In this document: piece after piece, positions 17,381 through 27,478 of the stretch
Layout: the number at the start of each line of letters is the position of its first letter
Position numbering within the stretch: the stretch's first letter is position 1
DNA from: Cellvibrionaceae bacterium
GTDB taxonomy: Bacteria; Pseudomonadota; Gammaproteobacteria; Pseudomonadales; Cellvibrionaceae
Length of the DNA: 64,000 nt
Direction of reading: 5' to 3'
Assembly: GCA_021151695.1 (NCBI GenBank)
Contig: JAGKWU010000003.1
Span: 1 to 64,000, forward strand
The notes under the pieces: model-generated
What the model saw: the letters and a program-made list of their open reading frames with translations, nothing else
Told to the model about the DNA's origin: nothing
The model's database searches: none
Made by a program: the position numbers and the translations under genes

Positions 17381-18322
17381 TCACAAACTGGAACGCAAAA
17401 TGGTTAAGACCAACTCGGGAAAACTAAGCCCGTATACCTTGGCTGCCATAGGAACCAAACTATGACTGGTCATGCCCGGTGCAGTATTCACTTCCAACAA
17501 ATAAAAATTCTGGTCTTGGTCTGCCATAACATCGACGCGCCCCCAACCATCACAGCCAACAGAGTTAAAGGCAGCTAATGCCAGCGCTTTAATTTCACTC
17601 TCCTTTTGCGGAGACAAACCGCAGGGGCATAGATAGCGTGTGTCATCGGCGATATATTTCGCGTCGTAGTCATAAAACACGTGATCTGTTTCAAGTTTGA
17701 TGGGAGGCAGCGCCTCTCCACCCAAAATCGCTACCGTGTATTCACCACCAACGATCAAACGCTCCGCAATCACACATCCATCGTAAACAGCAGCATTTGT
17801 ATATGCTTGAGCCAAACCTTCCGCTGAATTTACGCGCGACATGCCAATGCTTGAACCTTCATGCGCTGGTTTTACCATGACCTCACCACCCAACTGCAAC
17901 AGCACTTGTTGCCAGTCACTTTGCGCGCTGAGTATGGCGAAATCCGGTGTAGACAAATGTACGCCGCGCCACAATTGTTTGGTGCGCAACTTATCCATAG
18001 CCAATGCAGACGCCTGTACACCACTTCCGGTGTAGGGAATTTGTAAATATTCGAGCAGCGCCTGCATACGACCATCTTCGCCACCGGCACCGTGCAATGC
18101 TAAAAAAGCGCGATCAATGTTTGCGGCCTGTATATCCGCTATAGCATTGGGACCAATATCAATAGCGACATGATCAACACCTGCCTCTGCCAGTGCAGCA
18201 ACTACAGCCGCACCACTTTGCAAAGAAACTTCACGCTCGGAAGATGTTCCTCCCAGCAACACACCTACACGACCCAACTGTTGTTTGAAGTCACTGTTAA
18301 TGGGTAACTTGATTGCTTGCAT
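17381..18322 (-). CDS. ddlB: D-alanine-D-alanine ligase
   Basis: ATP-grasp ligase (313 residues) making the D-Ala-D-Ala dipeptide for MurF. Visible motifs are the N-terminal VLLGGTSSEREVSL, HGAGGEDG (usually HGRGGEDG), the ATP-grasp MVKPAHEGSSIGM and the C-terminal LEVNTAPGMTSHSL. The start is ATG 18322, just after murC; a longer frame from 18391 runs back into murC and is rejected. It lies between murC and ftsQ as in other dcw clusters. Confidence 0.95.
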   Translation of the reverse strand: MQAIKLPINSDFKQQLGRVGVLLGGTSSEREVSLQSGAAVVAALAEAGVDHVAIDIGPNAIADIQAANIDRAFLALHGAGGEDGRMQALLEYLQIPYTGSGVQASALAMDKLRTKQLWRGVHLSTPDFAILSAQSDWQQVLLQLGGEVMVKPAHEGSSIGMSRVNSAEGLAQAYTNAAVYDGCVIAERLIVGGEYTVAILGGEALPPIKLETDHVFYDYDAKYIADDTRYLCPCGLSPQKESEIKALALAAFNSVGCDGWGRVDVMADQDQNFYLLEVNTAPGMTSHSLVPMAAKVYGLSFPELVLTILRSSL

Positions 18323-18335
18323 TACTCGCCTCGCC

Positions 18336-19772
18336 TTACTGCAAATTACGTTTTGCCAATTCGGGGGATAATCCGCCCACATTGCCTGCACCTTGGGTAA
18401 TGACTATGTCACCCGCGCGCACTATGTCTTTGATAATGTCAGGAACGCCATCTACGGTTTCGACAAAAATAGGTTCCAGAACACCGCGCGCGCGAATACT
18501 GCGGCAGAGATGGCGACTATCCGCGCCCGGAATTGCCTCTTCACCGGCGCTGTAAACTTCGAGCATCACCAAAGCATCAACCGTTGAAAGCACTTCAACA
18601 AAATCTTCATAAAGATCACGCGTGCGAGTGAATCTATGCGGCTGATACACCATCACTAAACGACGCTCAGGCCAACCATCGCGCACTGCGCGAATAATGG
18701 CGGCAACTTCACGAGGATGATGACCGTAATCATCTACCAGCATGGCTTCACCATCGCCGATGGGAAAATTGCCGTAGATCTGGAAGCGGCGACCAACGCC
18801 CTGGAAATTCGCCAGGCCCTGCTGAATAGCTTCATCACTCAAGCCCTCATCCGTTGCAACCGCAACGACAGCCGTTGCATTGAGCACATTATGAATACCT
18901 ACCGCATTCAAACGCACATGCAATGGTTTGGTGTGACCGGGGCGCACAACATCAAACTCCGAATAGAGCGGAAATTGTTTGATATTAGTGGCGTGAAAGT
19001 CACAGGCTTCACTAAAACCATAAGTCAGAATCGGGCGCGCCACTTCGGGAATAATGTCGCGAATAACCGGATCTTCACCGCAGAGCACCGCCAAACCATA
19101 GAAAGGCAGGTTGTGCAGGAAATCCACGAAGGTTTTTTTCAGCTTGGAAAAATCCCCGCCGTAGGTTTCCATGTGGTCTGCATCAATATTGGTGACTATC
19201 GCAACCATGGGTTGCAAGTGCAGGAAAGACGCATCGCTCTCATCAGCTTCAGCCACCAGGTAACGACTAGCGCCCAATTGCGCGTTGGTACCCGTGCTAT
19301 TAACCAAACCGCCAATAATAAAAGTAGGGTCTTGCTTTGCTGCTGCTAAAACAGAAGCCATTAAACTGGTTGTTGTCGTTTTTCCGTGTGTACCAGCAAC
19401 AGCAATTCCATGGCGATAACGCATTAACTCGCCCAACATTTCCGCGCGACGCACGATGGGGATGCGCAACTCACGGGCGCGAACAATTTCAGGGTTCGTA
19501 TTGTTCACGGCGCTGGAGTTTACGACCACATCAGAGCCTTCAACATTTTCCGCTTCATGGCCAATAAAAATCCGCGCCCCTTTTTGCTCAAGGCGAGCAG
19601 TGACACTGGAGGCTTTTATATCCGAGCCGGAAATTTCATAGCCCTGGTTAATCAATACTTCGGCAATACCACTCATACCAGCGCCGCCAATACCGATAAA
19701 ATGAATGCGGCGAATACGGCGCATCTCAGGTACTTCGTAATAATCAGTTTTAAAATCTGCGGCCTTATGCAC
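18336..19772 (-). CDS. murC: UDP-N-acetylmuramate-L-alanine ligase
   Basis: First Mur ligase (478 residues), adding L-Ala to UDP-MurNAc. The N-terminal nucleotide fold starts IHFIGIGGAGMSGIAE, and the ATP loop is GTHGKTTT. The start is GTG 19772: GGAGG lies 6 bases before it, it overlaps murG by 8 bases, and the resulting length fits the family. The longer frame from 19838 is inside murG. Translational coupling with murG is likely. Confidence 0.95.
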   Translation of the reverse strand: MHKAADFKTDYYEVPEMRRIRRIHFIGIGGAGMSGIAEVLINQGYEISGSDIKASSVTARLEQKGARIFIGHEAENVEGSDVVVNSSAVNNTNPEIVRARELRIPIVRRAEMLGELMRYRHGIAVAGTHGKTTTTSLMASVLAAAKQDPTFIIGGLVNSTGTNAQLGASRYLVAEADESDASFLHLQPMVAIVTNIDADHMETYGGDFSKLKKTFVDFLHNLPFYGLAVLCGEDPVIRDIIPEVARPILTYGFSEACDFHATNIKQFPLYSEFDVVRPGHTKPLHVRLNAVGIHNVLNATAVVAVATDEGLSDEAIQQGLANFQGVGRRFQIYGNFPIGDGEAMLVDDYGHHPREVAAIIRAVRDGWPERRLVMVYQPHRFTRTRDLYEDFVEVLSTVDALVMLEVYSAGEEAIPGADSRHLCRSIRARGVLEPIFVETVDGVPDIIKDIVRAGDIVITQGAGNVGGLSPELAKRNLQ

Positions 19773-20868
19773 TGGCCACCTCCACACAAATATCGGCAAC
19801 TGTTTGTGCAGCTTGCGGAAGCGCAAGCGCACGCGCATTGGTTGCCATCGTTTTTAAATAATTGGGCTCGCTCAGTTGGTCACTTAACAGCGAAGCCAAC
19901 TTGTCAGCCGTAAGTTCGCGCTGCGCGACCGCAATACCGGCGCCAGCACGCGTTAAAATCGCGGCGTTAAAACTTTGGTGATCATCAATTGCTGTGGGCA
20001 ATGGAATCAGCAGAGCTGCGGCACCCGCTGCCATCAACTCACTCACCGTAAGCGCGCCCGCACGGCAAATCACTATATCGGCCCAGGCATAGGCGCTTGC
20101 CATATCATCAACAAACGCATCTACTTTAGCGTTAACCTGATGCTGCATATAACTCGCAATAGTTGCTTCAACATGGTTTTTTCCAGATTGATGACGAACC
20201 TGCGGGCGCTGCGCCACCGACAATTTTGCCAAGGCCTGCGGCACTAATTCATTAATGGCTTTTGCACCAAGACTTCCACCCAATACCAGCAAATGCAAAG
20301 GCTCATCGGCATCGCGCTGATTAAAACGCACCGCAGGCTCCGGCAAATTGGCAATCACCTGGCGCACCGGGTTTCCAACAACTTTAACAGCGTCTTTTGA
20401 TTTATAAGCACCTTCAAAAGCTGCCAATACTTCAGTGGCAATTTTCGACAACAATCTATTGGTAGTACCCGCAACAGCATTTTGCTCGTGGATTACCAAA
20501 GGTCTGCCAAGCAAACGCGCCGCTACGCCACCTGGGCCAGAGGCGAACCCACCAAAACCTATCACTACATCCGGCTTCACTTTTCTCAAAATACTTATCG
20601 CTTGAGTGAGCGCACCAAGAATTAAAAAAGGAGCCTTTAACAATCCCATCACACCGCGACCGCGCACACCTTCAACACGAATGTGGTGTAAGGGAATATG
20701 CGCGGCAGGCACCAAGGTATTTTCGATACCGCGCGGTGTTCCTAACCATTCAATACGTGCGCCACGGTTACGCAACTCCTCAGCAACCGAGAGCGCTGGG
20801 AATACATGACCGCCTGTACCGCCGGCCATCACCATGACAGTGAGATTGTTCGCTTGCTTCGCCGTCAT
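19765..20868 (-). CDS. murG: Lipid II synthase MurG
   Basis: GT-B glycosyltransferase (367 residues) that adds GlcNAc to lipid I at the inner face of the membrane. The MAGGTGGHVFPALSVAE loop and the C-terminal donor site (VICRAGALTVSELMAAGAAALLIPLP) are intact. It starts inside the ftsW stop (ATGA overlap) and ends 8 bases into murC. Confidence 0.97.
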   Translation of the reverse strand: MTAKQANNLTVMVMAGGTGGHVFPALSVAEELRNRGARIEWLGTPRGIENTLVPAAHIPLHHIRVEGVRGRGVMGLLKAPFLILGALTQAISILRKVKPDVVIGFGGFASGPGGVAARLLGRPLVIHEQNAVAGTTNRLLSKIATEVLAAFEGAYKSKDAVKVVGNPVRQVIANLPEPAVRFNQRDADEPLHLLVLGGSLGAKAINELVPQALAKLSVAQRPQVRHQSGKNHVEATIASYMQHQVNAKVDAFVDDMASAYAWADIVICRAGALTVSELMAAGAAALLIPLPTAIDDHQSFNAAILTRAGAGIAVAQRELTADKLASLLSDQLSEPNYLKTMATNARALALPQAAQTVADICVEVASA

Positions 20869-22064
20869 AATTTCACCGGCTGACGTTTGGTTAGCTCTTG
20901 CGGCGCCAACGCTTCAGCACCATGCAGACCTGCCACTTCCCATTGCGCGCGAATAACGAAAGCCATGAGCACGCAACAAATTAACAAACTACTGCCACCG
21001 TAACTGATAAACGGCAACGTCAAACCCTTGGTTGGCAGCAAGCCAGAAGACACGCCGACATTAATAAAAACCTGGAAGGTAAAAAGTATGCCTATGCCAA
21101 AAGTAGCAAGTGCGGCAAACATTTTTCCGCGCGCAAGATTGTTTTTCGCCACCATCAAAATGCGAACAATCAATGCCACAAACACGGCAACTATCAGGGT
21201 AGCGCCAATCAAACCAAACTCTTCCGCGATAATGGCGAAAATAAAATCTGTATGGGCCTCAGGCAAAAAGAACAATTTTTGCAATCCATTTCCCAGGCCC
21301 AGACCAACCCACTCTCCGCGACCGAAACCAATTAAGGATTGGGTGAGCTGATAACCACTGTTAAATTGATCCGCCCAGGGATCCAAAAAGGTGATCAATC
21401 GGCGCATACGATAGGGGGACAAAATCGCAATGGCTGCCATGCCACTGACAGCAATGCCAATCAATAATGAGAAATGCAGCATGCGGACACCGGCGATAAA
21501 CATCATGCTGATAATGGTCGCCGAAAGTACCACCGAGCTACCAAAGTCAGGCTCCAATAACAGCAGGAATACCATGACACCGACAATTAGCATGGGCTTT
21601 AAAAAACCTTGCCATCCGAAATGCAATTCCTGAAAGCGTCGCGCAAAAAAGCTGGCAAAAAAGATAATCGCGCACACTTTGGCAATCTCGGACGCCTGCA
21701 CCATGATCACGCCCAGGTTGAGCCAGCGACGACTACCATTCACCTGACGACCTATTCCAGGAATTAACACCACTACCAATAACAGCAAGGTGGCTAGCAA
21801 AAAATGTCCGGCATATTTTTCCCAGATACTGATTGGGACGGTGACGACAAAAGCAGCCAGAAACAATCCCATGACCAAATAAATTCCGTGGCGCTTGGCA
21901 AAGTACCAACCATCATTATGGGTATAGGTAGACGCCGCCGAAAAAGAAATGGAAGCCGAGGACACCATCACCAAACCAATGGACAAAAGTGCAAACCACA
22001 AGCACAGGAGTGGCCAGTCGATGCGCTGTCCCAGTGTCATTTGTGAGGATGCCAGTGATGTCAT
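20865..22064 (-). CDS. ftsW: Septal peptidoglycan polymerase FtsW (SEDS family)
   Basis: Ten-helix SEDS glycosyltransferase (399 residues) working with FtsI at the septum. Conserved pieces include NGSRRWLNLG, the periplasmic loop FGRGEWVGLGLGNGLQKLFFLPEAHTDF region and the C-terminal LPFISYGGSSLL. The start is ATG 22064 (MTSLASSQ), two bases after the murD stop; the longer frame begins inside murD. It overlaps murG by four bases. Confidence 0.95.
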   Translation of the reverse strand: MTSLASSQMTLGQRIDWPLLCLWFALLSIGLVMVSSASISFSAASTYTHNDGWYFAKRHGIYLVMGLFLAAFVVTVPISIWEKYAGHFLLATLLLLVVVLIPGIGRQVNGSRRWLNLGVIMVQASEIAKVCAIIFFASFFARRFQELHFGWQGFLKPMLIVGVMVFLLLLEPDFGSSVVLSATIISMMFIAGVRMLHFSLLIGIAVSGMAAIAILSPYRMRRLITFLDPWADQFNSGYQLTQSLIGFGRGEWVGLGLGNGLQKLFFLPEAHTDFIFAIIAEEFGLIGATLIVAVFVALIVRILMVAKNNLARGKMFAALATFGIGILFTFQVFINVGVSSGLLPTKGLTLPFISYGGSSLLICCVLMAFVIRAQWEVAGLHGAEALAPQELTKRQPVKL

Positions 22065-22066
22065 GA

Positions 22067-23422
22067 TTATTTCGCCCCGGCGATCAATACTTGCACGGCT
22101 TCGCAAAATTTGTTGCCGCGATCTTCGTAATTTTTAAACATGTCAAAACTGGCGCAAGCTGGCGACAAGAGCACAGCGTCACCTGCTTTCGCCAATGCGA
22201 AAGATTTATCGACAGCTTCTTGCATAGAGCCGGCAAAGTGCACTGGAACCACACCATCAGCTGCTGCTGCAATCAAAGGAGCGTCGCGGCCAATTAGCAC
22301 CAATTGGCAATTGGTTTTCGCCAATACAGGTTTGAGTTCATTAAAATCCTGACCCTTACCTTCTCCACCAACAATTACAATCAACTGCGCGGGGTTGCGG
22401 GCCAAGCCGGCGATAGCGGCAAGGGTGGCACCAATGTTGGTACCTTTGGAGTCGTTATAAAATTCTACGCCGTCTTTGCTTGACACAAATTCACAGCGAT
22501 GATGCAAACCGCGAAAGCTTTTGAGTGTATCCAGCATGGCGGCCATTGGAATACCCGCTGCGTTGCCAAGTGCCAGCGCAGCGAGTGCATTGTCTACATT
22601 GTGCTTGCCGCGAATTTTCAATTCGCTGGCAGCGATTAATGGCTTGAGGTTTTGCGCAAGAAAAGATTCACCATTTTCCTCAATCAAACCGAAGCTGCCA
22701 AAATCTGCCTTGCCACCAAAATAAACAGGTTTGGCACTCGCAGCCAAAGGTGGATGAGTCAACACATCATTACGATTTACGATGATATGTTCCGCACCAA
22801 AATACACACGAAGCTTGGCGAGAATATAAGCGCGCATATTGGGATAGCGATCAAGGTGATCAGCGCTGATATTTAAGATGGTGGCGGCCTTGGCATTCAG
22901 CTTGGTAACCGTCTCCAGTTGAAAGCTGGACAATTCCATAACATAGAGTTCAATGTCGTCCGCCAACAAATCCAACGCCGGAGTTCCCAGGTTACCGCCA
23001 ACGGCAACCTTGATACCGGCATTTGCCGCCATCTCTCCTACCAGCGTTGTCACTGTACTTTTGGCATTGGAGCCAGTAATCGCAACAATCGGTGCTTTGG
23101 CAAAACGACTGAAAATTTCTATATCACCTACCACTGAAACACCCGCGTTTTTTGCAGCAGCAATAGCGGGGGTTTCAATGGAGATGCCAGGACTTACGAT
23201 CAGCTCATCAAAATGCAGCAACGAATCTGCATCCAACTCACCCAGTTGCAATTGGATGTCGGGAAACTCGGCTTTGATCTTGTCCAGGTTCGGCGGCAAT
23301 TCACGGGTATCAAACAACACAAAGGGTTGCTGGTCACGAGCAAGAAAACGCGCAACCGAGAGACCGGTAATACCTGTCCCTATCACGGCTTTAATGCGAG
23401 TTGTGGCAATCATTTGTGTCAC
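22067..23422 (-). CDS. murD: UDP-N-acetylmuramoylalanine-D-glutamate ligase
   Basis: Second Mur ligase (451 residues), adding D-Glu. The N-terminal loop is IGTGITGLSVARFL, the ATP loop is GSNAKST (Ala where E. coli has Gly), and NDSKGTN binds the substrate. The start could be GTG 23422 or the ATG at 23413 (MIATTRIK); GTG is kept because an AAGAGA-like site precedes it. It lies between mraY and ftsW. Confidence 0.94.
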   Translation of the reverse strand: MTQMIATTRIKAVIGTGITGLSVARFLARDQQPFVLFDTRELPPNLDKIKAEFPDIQLQLGELDADSLLHFDELIVSPGISIETPAIAAAKNAGVSVVGDIEIFSRFAKAPIVAITGSNAKSTVTTLVGEMAANAGIKVAVGGNLGTPALDLLADDIELYVMELSSFQLETVTKLNAKAATILNISADHLDRYPNMRAYILAKLRVYFGAEHIIVNRNDVLTHPPLAASAKPVYFGGKADFGSFGLIEENGESFLAQNLKPLIAASELKIRGKHNVDNALAALALGNAAGIPMAAMLDTLKSFRGLHHRCEFVSSKDGVEFYNDSKGTNIGATLAAIAGLARNPAQLIVIVGGEGKGQDFNELKPVLAKTNCQLVLIGRDAPLIAAAADGVVPVHFAGSMQEAVDKSFALAKAGDAVLLSPACASFDMFKNYEDRGNKFCEAVQVLIAGAK

Positions 23423-23445
23423 AGTGAATTTTCTCTTTTACAAAA

Positions 23446-24528
23446 TTAACGAATTTTGAGTGTTGCTAAACCAATCAACACCAGTACCAGGGTAATAATC
23501 CAGAAACGCACAATAACGCGCGGCTCCGGCCAGCCTTTCAGTTCGAAGTGGTGATGAATCGGTGCCATACGGAATATGCGTTTGCCCGTCAATTTGAACG
23601 AAGCCACCTGCAAAATGACCGATACAGTTTCCAGCACAAAAATGCCGCCCATAATGAACAACACTATTTCGTGGCGAACAATCACAGCAATAACACCCAA
23701 CGCTCCACCCAACGCCAACGCGCCTACGTCGCCCATAAATACCGTGGCCGGATACGTGTTAAACCACAAGAAGCCGAGGCCAGCACCAACCATTGCGCAG
23801 CAAAAAACCACCAGCTCGCCAGCGCCGGGAATGTAGGCAATGTGCAAATAATCAGAAAATTTCAGGTTGCCTGCGAGATAGGCAATTAATGCGAGCGCAC
23901 CTGCCACCATCACACAAGGCATAATCGCCAGGCCGTCCAGTCCATCCGTCAAATTAACCGCGTTGCTGGTACCCACAATCACGAAATAGGAAAAGACGAT
24001 ATAAAAGACACCCATATCCAGAGCGACATTTTTAAAGAAGGGAATAAATAATTGTGTTTCCGCAGATGATGATGCGGTGTAAAACAAAAACGCTGCTGAA
24101 CCAAAACCAGCGATAGACTGCCAAAAATATTTCCAGCGCGCTGGCAAGCCACGAGAATCTTTTTTCGCGACCTTGCGGTAATCATCAACCCAACCCACTG
24201 CACCAAATACGGCAGTGACAATCATCACCACCCATACATAACGATTATTCAAATCAGACCACAGTAAGGTGCTGGCAAAAATCGCAACCAGAATCAGTGC
24301 ACCGCCCATTGTTGGAGTGCCAGATTTACTTAAATGGGTTTGTGGACCATCGGTGCGTACAGCCTGGCCGATTTTCAGCTCACTCAAACGACGTATAAAC
24401 CAAGGGCCGAGCAACAGCGAAATACCCAACGCGGTGAGCACACCGAGAATGGCGCGCAGCGTGAGGTACTGGAATACCCCAAAGCCATGAATATGTTCTT
24501 TTAATTGTTCGGCAAGCCAAAATAACAT
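23446..24528 (-). CDS. mraY: Phospho-N-acetylmuramoyl-pentapeptide transferase MraY
   Basis: Ten-helix inner membrane enzyme (360 residues, as in E. coli) transferring phospho-MurNAc-pentapeptide to undecaprenyl phosphate, giving lipid I. The catalytic NLTDGLDGLA, the MGDVGALALGG loop and the HHHFELKGWPE segment are intact. The ATG shares one base with the murF stop (TAATG), so translation is coupled. Confidence 0.97.
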   Translation of the reverse strand: MLFWLAEQLKEHIHGFGVFQYLTLRAILGVLTALGISLLLGPWFIRRLSELKIGQAVRTDGPQTHLSKSGTPTMGGALILVAIFASTLLWSDLNNRYVWVVMIVTAVFGAVGWVDDYRKVAKKDSRGLPARWKYFWQSIAGFGSAAFLFYTASSSAETQLFIPFFKNVALDMGVFYIVFSYFVIVGTSNAVNLTDGLDGLAIMPCVMVAGALALIAYLAGNLKFSDYLHIAYIPGAGELVVFCCAMVGAGLGFLWFNTYPATVFMGDVGALALGGALGVIAVIVRHEIVLFIMGGIFVLETVSVILQVASFKLTGKRIFRMAPIHHHFELKGWPEPRVIVRFWIITLVLVLIGLATLKIR

Positions 24529-25901
24529 TAGTGTGTGTCTCCGATTGCACAAAGTGCACTCACCACCAAATCCATTTTGGCGCTGCGAGAGCCTTTGATT
24601 AATATTGTGGTACCCGGTGTCGCCAGGGCTTCAAGCTCGGCGATCAATTGTTCGCGCGTGTCAAAGTGCTTCGCACCAGCGGCAAAAGCATCGCTCGCGT
24701 TGCGACTCAACTTGCCCAGGGTAAATAAATGGTTGATATTTTTTTGTTTGGCATAACCGCCTAATTGCGCATGTAATTGTTCGGCGTCATCACCCAGCTC
24801 GGCCAAATCGCCCAGGACAAAAATGCAATTGCCGTTGCAGGCTGCCAACACATCCATAGCCGCACGTACGGAACCCGGATTAGCGTTGTAACTATCATCG
24901 ATAACGACTGCACCCTGCTTAGCTTGATGGCGACTCATGCGACCACTGACAGGCGCAAATTTTTGCAATCCTTGCTGGATCTGTTGCGAATTGGCGCCAA
25001 CCGCTGATGCCATTGCAGCAGCCATCAATGCGTTGCGCACACTATGCTCACCGGGGATATTCAACTGCACACTACATACTTCGCCTTTGAGCACCAACTC
25101 AAAGGATACGGAACCATCTGTGAGTTCAAGCTGCTGCGCAAAGCAATCAGCTTCTTTATTGGCAAATGAAACGCGAATCACGTTTGCCTTCATGTTCGCC
25201 AGCCACTGGGGTGCGAACTTATCGTCGACGTTGACTATCGCCGTGTCGCCAGCTTGCAAGTCTTGATAAATTTCACCCTTGGCTTGCGCAACACCTTCAA
25301 TAGAACCGAAGCCGGCAATATGCGCAGGCATCACGTTATTGATCATGGCGACCTGTGGTCGCGCCAGCGAACATAAGTAGGCAATTTCACCTATAGCACT
25401 CGCACCCATTTCAACTACAGCGAACTCATGATCAGCGTCGAGCTGCAATAGCGTAAGCGGAACACCTATGTGGTTATTCAAATTACCCTTGGTAGCATGC
25501 ACCTTGCCGTACTCTTGCAATATGCAAGCGAGCATAGCTTTCACCGTAGTTTTTCCACTGCTGCCAGTAATTGCCAGCACAGGTTTATGGAATGCATTGC
25601 GATTCATCGCGGCAATCTGACCCAGTGCCAACAGGCTATCCCTCACAACAAGCTGGGGCAGTGAAATATGAGGGGATAATTTTTCTACCACTAAACCACA
25701 AACATTTTGCGCTGCCGCCTGATCAAGAAAGTTATGCGCATCAAAGTTTTCGCCGCGCAGTGCGACAAATAATTCGCCAGCATTGAGCTTGCGAGTATCG
25801 GTGTTGACGACAGAGAAAGTGGCATCGCCATTGTGTAATTCGGCACCGAGGGATTCACGGCAATATTCCGCAACCTGAACAAGCGTAAGAGGGTTAATCA
25901 T
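24528..25901 (-). CDS. murF: UDP-MurNAc-tripeptide D-alanyl-D-alanine ligase
   Basis: Last cytoplasmic Mur ligase (457 residues), adding the D-Ala-D-Ala made by DdlB. The ATP loop GSSGKTT, the NNHIGVPLTLL segment and DDSYNANPGSVRAA are all present. It overlaps murE by four bases and mraY by one. Confidence 0.97.
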   Translation of the reverse strand: MINPLTLVQVAEYCRESLGAELHNGDATFSVVNTDTRKLNAGELFVALRGENFDAHNFLDQAAAQNVCGLVVEKLSPHISLPQLVVRDSLLALGQIAAMNRNAFHKPVLAITGSSGKTTVKAMLACILQEYGKVHATKGNLNNHIGVPLTLLQLDADHEFAVVEMGASAIGEIAYLCSLARPQVAMINNVMPAHIAGFGSIEGVAQAKGEIYQDLQAGDTAIVNVDDKFAPQWLANMKANVIRVSFANKEADCFAQQLELTDGSVSFELVLKGEVCSVQLNIPGEHSVRNALMAAAMASAVGANSQQIQQGLQKFAPVSGRMSRHQAKQGAVVIDDSYNANPGSVRAAMDVLAACNGNCIFVLGDLAELGDDAEQLHAQLGGYAKQKNINHLFTLGKLSRNASDAFAAGAKHFDTREQLIAELEALATPGTTILIKGSRSAKMDLVVSALCAIGDTH

Positions 25902-27478
25902 GACTTCCCCTCCTCATCACTGGTTGCCAGATCACGGCGAGCCAAGCGACGCTGCAGCGCCAGCAATGCTTGCCGTGCATCGCTAAAAGGAATGGTTTGG
26001 TCTGCAAAAATTTGGTAGTCCTCGTGGCCTTTACCAGCCACTAAAATCAAATCACCCGGTCTGGCCTGTTGCACAGCAAAATCAATTGCCTGTGCACGAT
26101 CAGCAATAACCAGGCAACCATTGGGATTATGTAAACCGCGAATAATATCGGCGGCAATTGCCGAGGGCTCTTCACTGCGGGGATTGTCGTTAGTGATAAT
26201 GACGTAGTCGCTGTATTTTTCAGCGATGCGCCCCATCAACGGGCGCTTGGTTTTATCGCGATCACCGCCGCAACCAAATACCGTCCATACACGGGATTGC
26301 GTATGTTCGCGAATAGCGCGCAAAGCATTATCCAAAGCATCCGGTGTATGGGCATAATCGACGAGCAACTGAATATCTTGTTGGCTATCAGCCAATGTCA
26401 CGGCCTGCATGCGACCCGGTGCGGCCTGCAATTGCGGAACCAGCGCCACAACATCTGCAACATCTGCACCTGCCGCGCACATGGCAGCAATAACAGCCAA
26501 CAAGTTGCTGAGATTAAATTTTCCAATAAAGGGAGAGTTGAGCTGAACCTCACCCCAGGGTGAATGCAACCGAGCTTGCGCACCTGTTGCAGACAGCTGT
26601 AACTCAGTTAAATAAATATCAGCCTGTTCATTCGTTAACGAAAAACTGAAAGGCGTTACAGATTCGGGAATTTTATCGAGTAATTTTTTCGCCCAAGCAT
26701 CATCGTAATTGAGAATGGCATGACGTAAACCAGGATAAGAAAGCAGTTCAGCCTTGGCTTTGCCGTAGCTGTTCATATCGCCGTGAAAATCCAGATGATC
26801 TTGTGTCAAATTGCTAAAAATAGCCGTATCAAAGTGCAGACCTGCCACTCGCCCCAGTACCAGGCTGTGGGAGGAAACTTCAATCGCGATAGTTGTTGCA
26901 TTCTGTTCAACCAACTCCGCCAATATTTTTTGCAATGTCACCGCATCTGGCGTGGTCAATCCAGTGGACTGCAATTTGGTGATTTGCTGCGAAAGTGGAG
27001 CCAGAGAATTGGCATCCAACAAACCATAGCCGAGCGTACCCACAACCGCAGCGCTCTTTTTTTCCACCTTGGAAAGCAAAGCAGCTAATTGGCTAATTAA
27101 TAGGGTGCAAGTCGTTTTTCCGTTGGTGCCAGTCACGCCAATCAAACGACATTTTTTGCTTGGCTGATCAAACAGGCGACCAGCGATTTCACTCACATGT
27201 TGCGCAAGATTTTCCACTGCAACAACAGGAACGCTGCCGATCCAATTTACACCTTGCCAGGCCTTATCAGCTTCGACCAATACCGCCGCAGCACCCTGCT
27301 CTACAGCTTTGGCAATAAATTGGCGACCATCCATTTTTGCGCCCACGAGAGCCACAAAAACATCGCCAGCTTTTATAGCCCGCGAATCCAGATTCATACC
27401 GGTAACTTGCACAGCTGCAGCAGTTTGATCCTGCAATTCCGGCAAAAGCAGAGATAATGTTTTAGCAAGAGGCATCAT
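25898..27478 (-). CDS. murE: UDP-MurNAc-L-Ala-D-Glu: diaminopimelate ligase
   Basis: Third Mur ligase (526 residues). The ATP loop is GVTGTNGKTT; the DNPRSEEP motif near the C terminus is the signature for meso-diaminopimelate as the added residue, so the wall is the standard Gram-negative A1gamma type. The ATG overlaps the ftsI stop and the TGA overlaps the murF start. Confidence 0.97.
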   Translation of the reverse strand: MMPLAKTLSLLLPELQDQTAAAVQVTGMNLDSRAIKAGDVFVALVGAKMDGRQFIAKAVEQGAAAVLVEADKAWQGVNWIGSVPVVAVENLAQHVSEIAGRLFDQPSKKCRLIGVTGTNGKTTCTLLISQLAALLSKVEKKSAAVVGTLGYGLLDANSLAPLSQQITKLQSTGLTTPDAVTLQKILAELVEQNATTIAIEVSSHSLVLGRVAGLHFDTAIFSNLTQDHLDFHGDMNSYGKAKAELLSYPGLRHAILNYDDAWAKKLLDKIPESVTPFSFSLTNEQADIYLTELQLSATGAQARLHSPWGEVQLNSPFIGKFNLSNLLAVIAAMCAAGADVADVVALVPQLQAAPGRMQAVTLADSQQDIQLLVDYAHTPDALDNALRAIREHTQSRVWTVFGCGGDRDKTKRPLMGRIAEKYSDYVIITNDNPRSEEPSAIAADIIRGLHNPNGCLVIADRAQAIDFAVQQARPGDLILVAGKGHEDYQIFADQTIPFSDARQALLALQRRLARRDLATSDEEGKS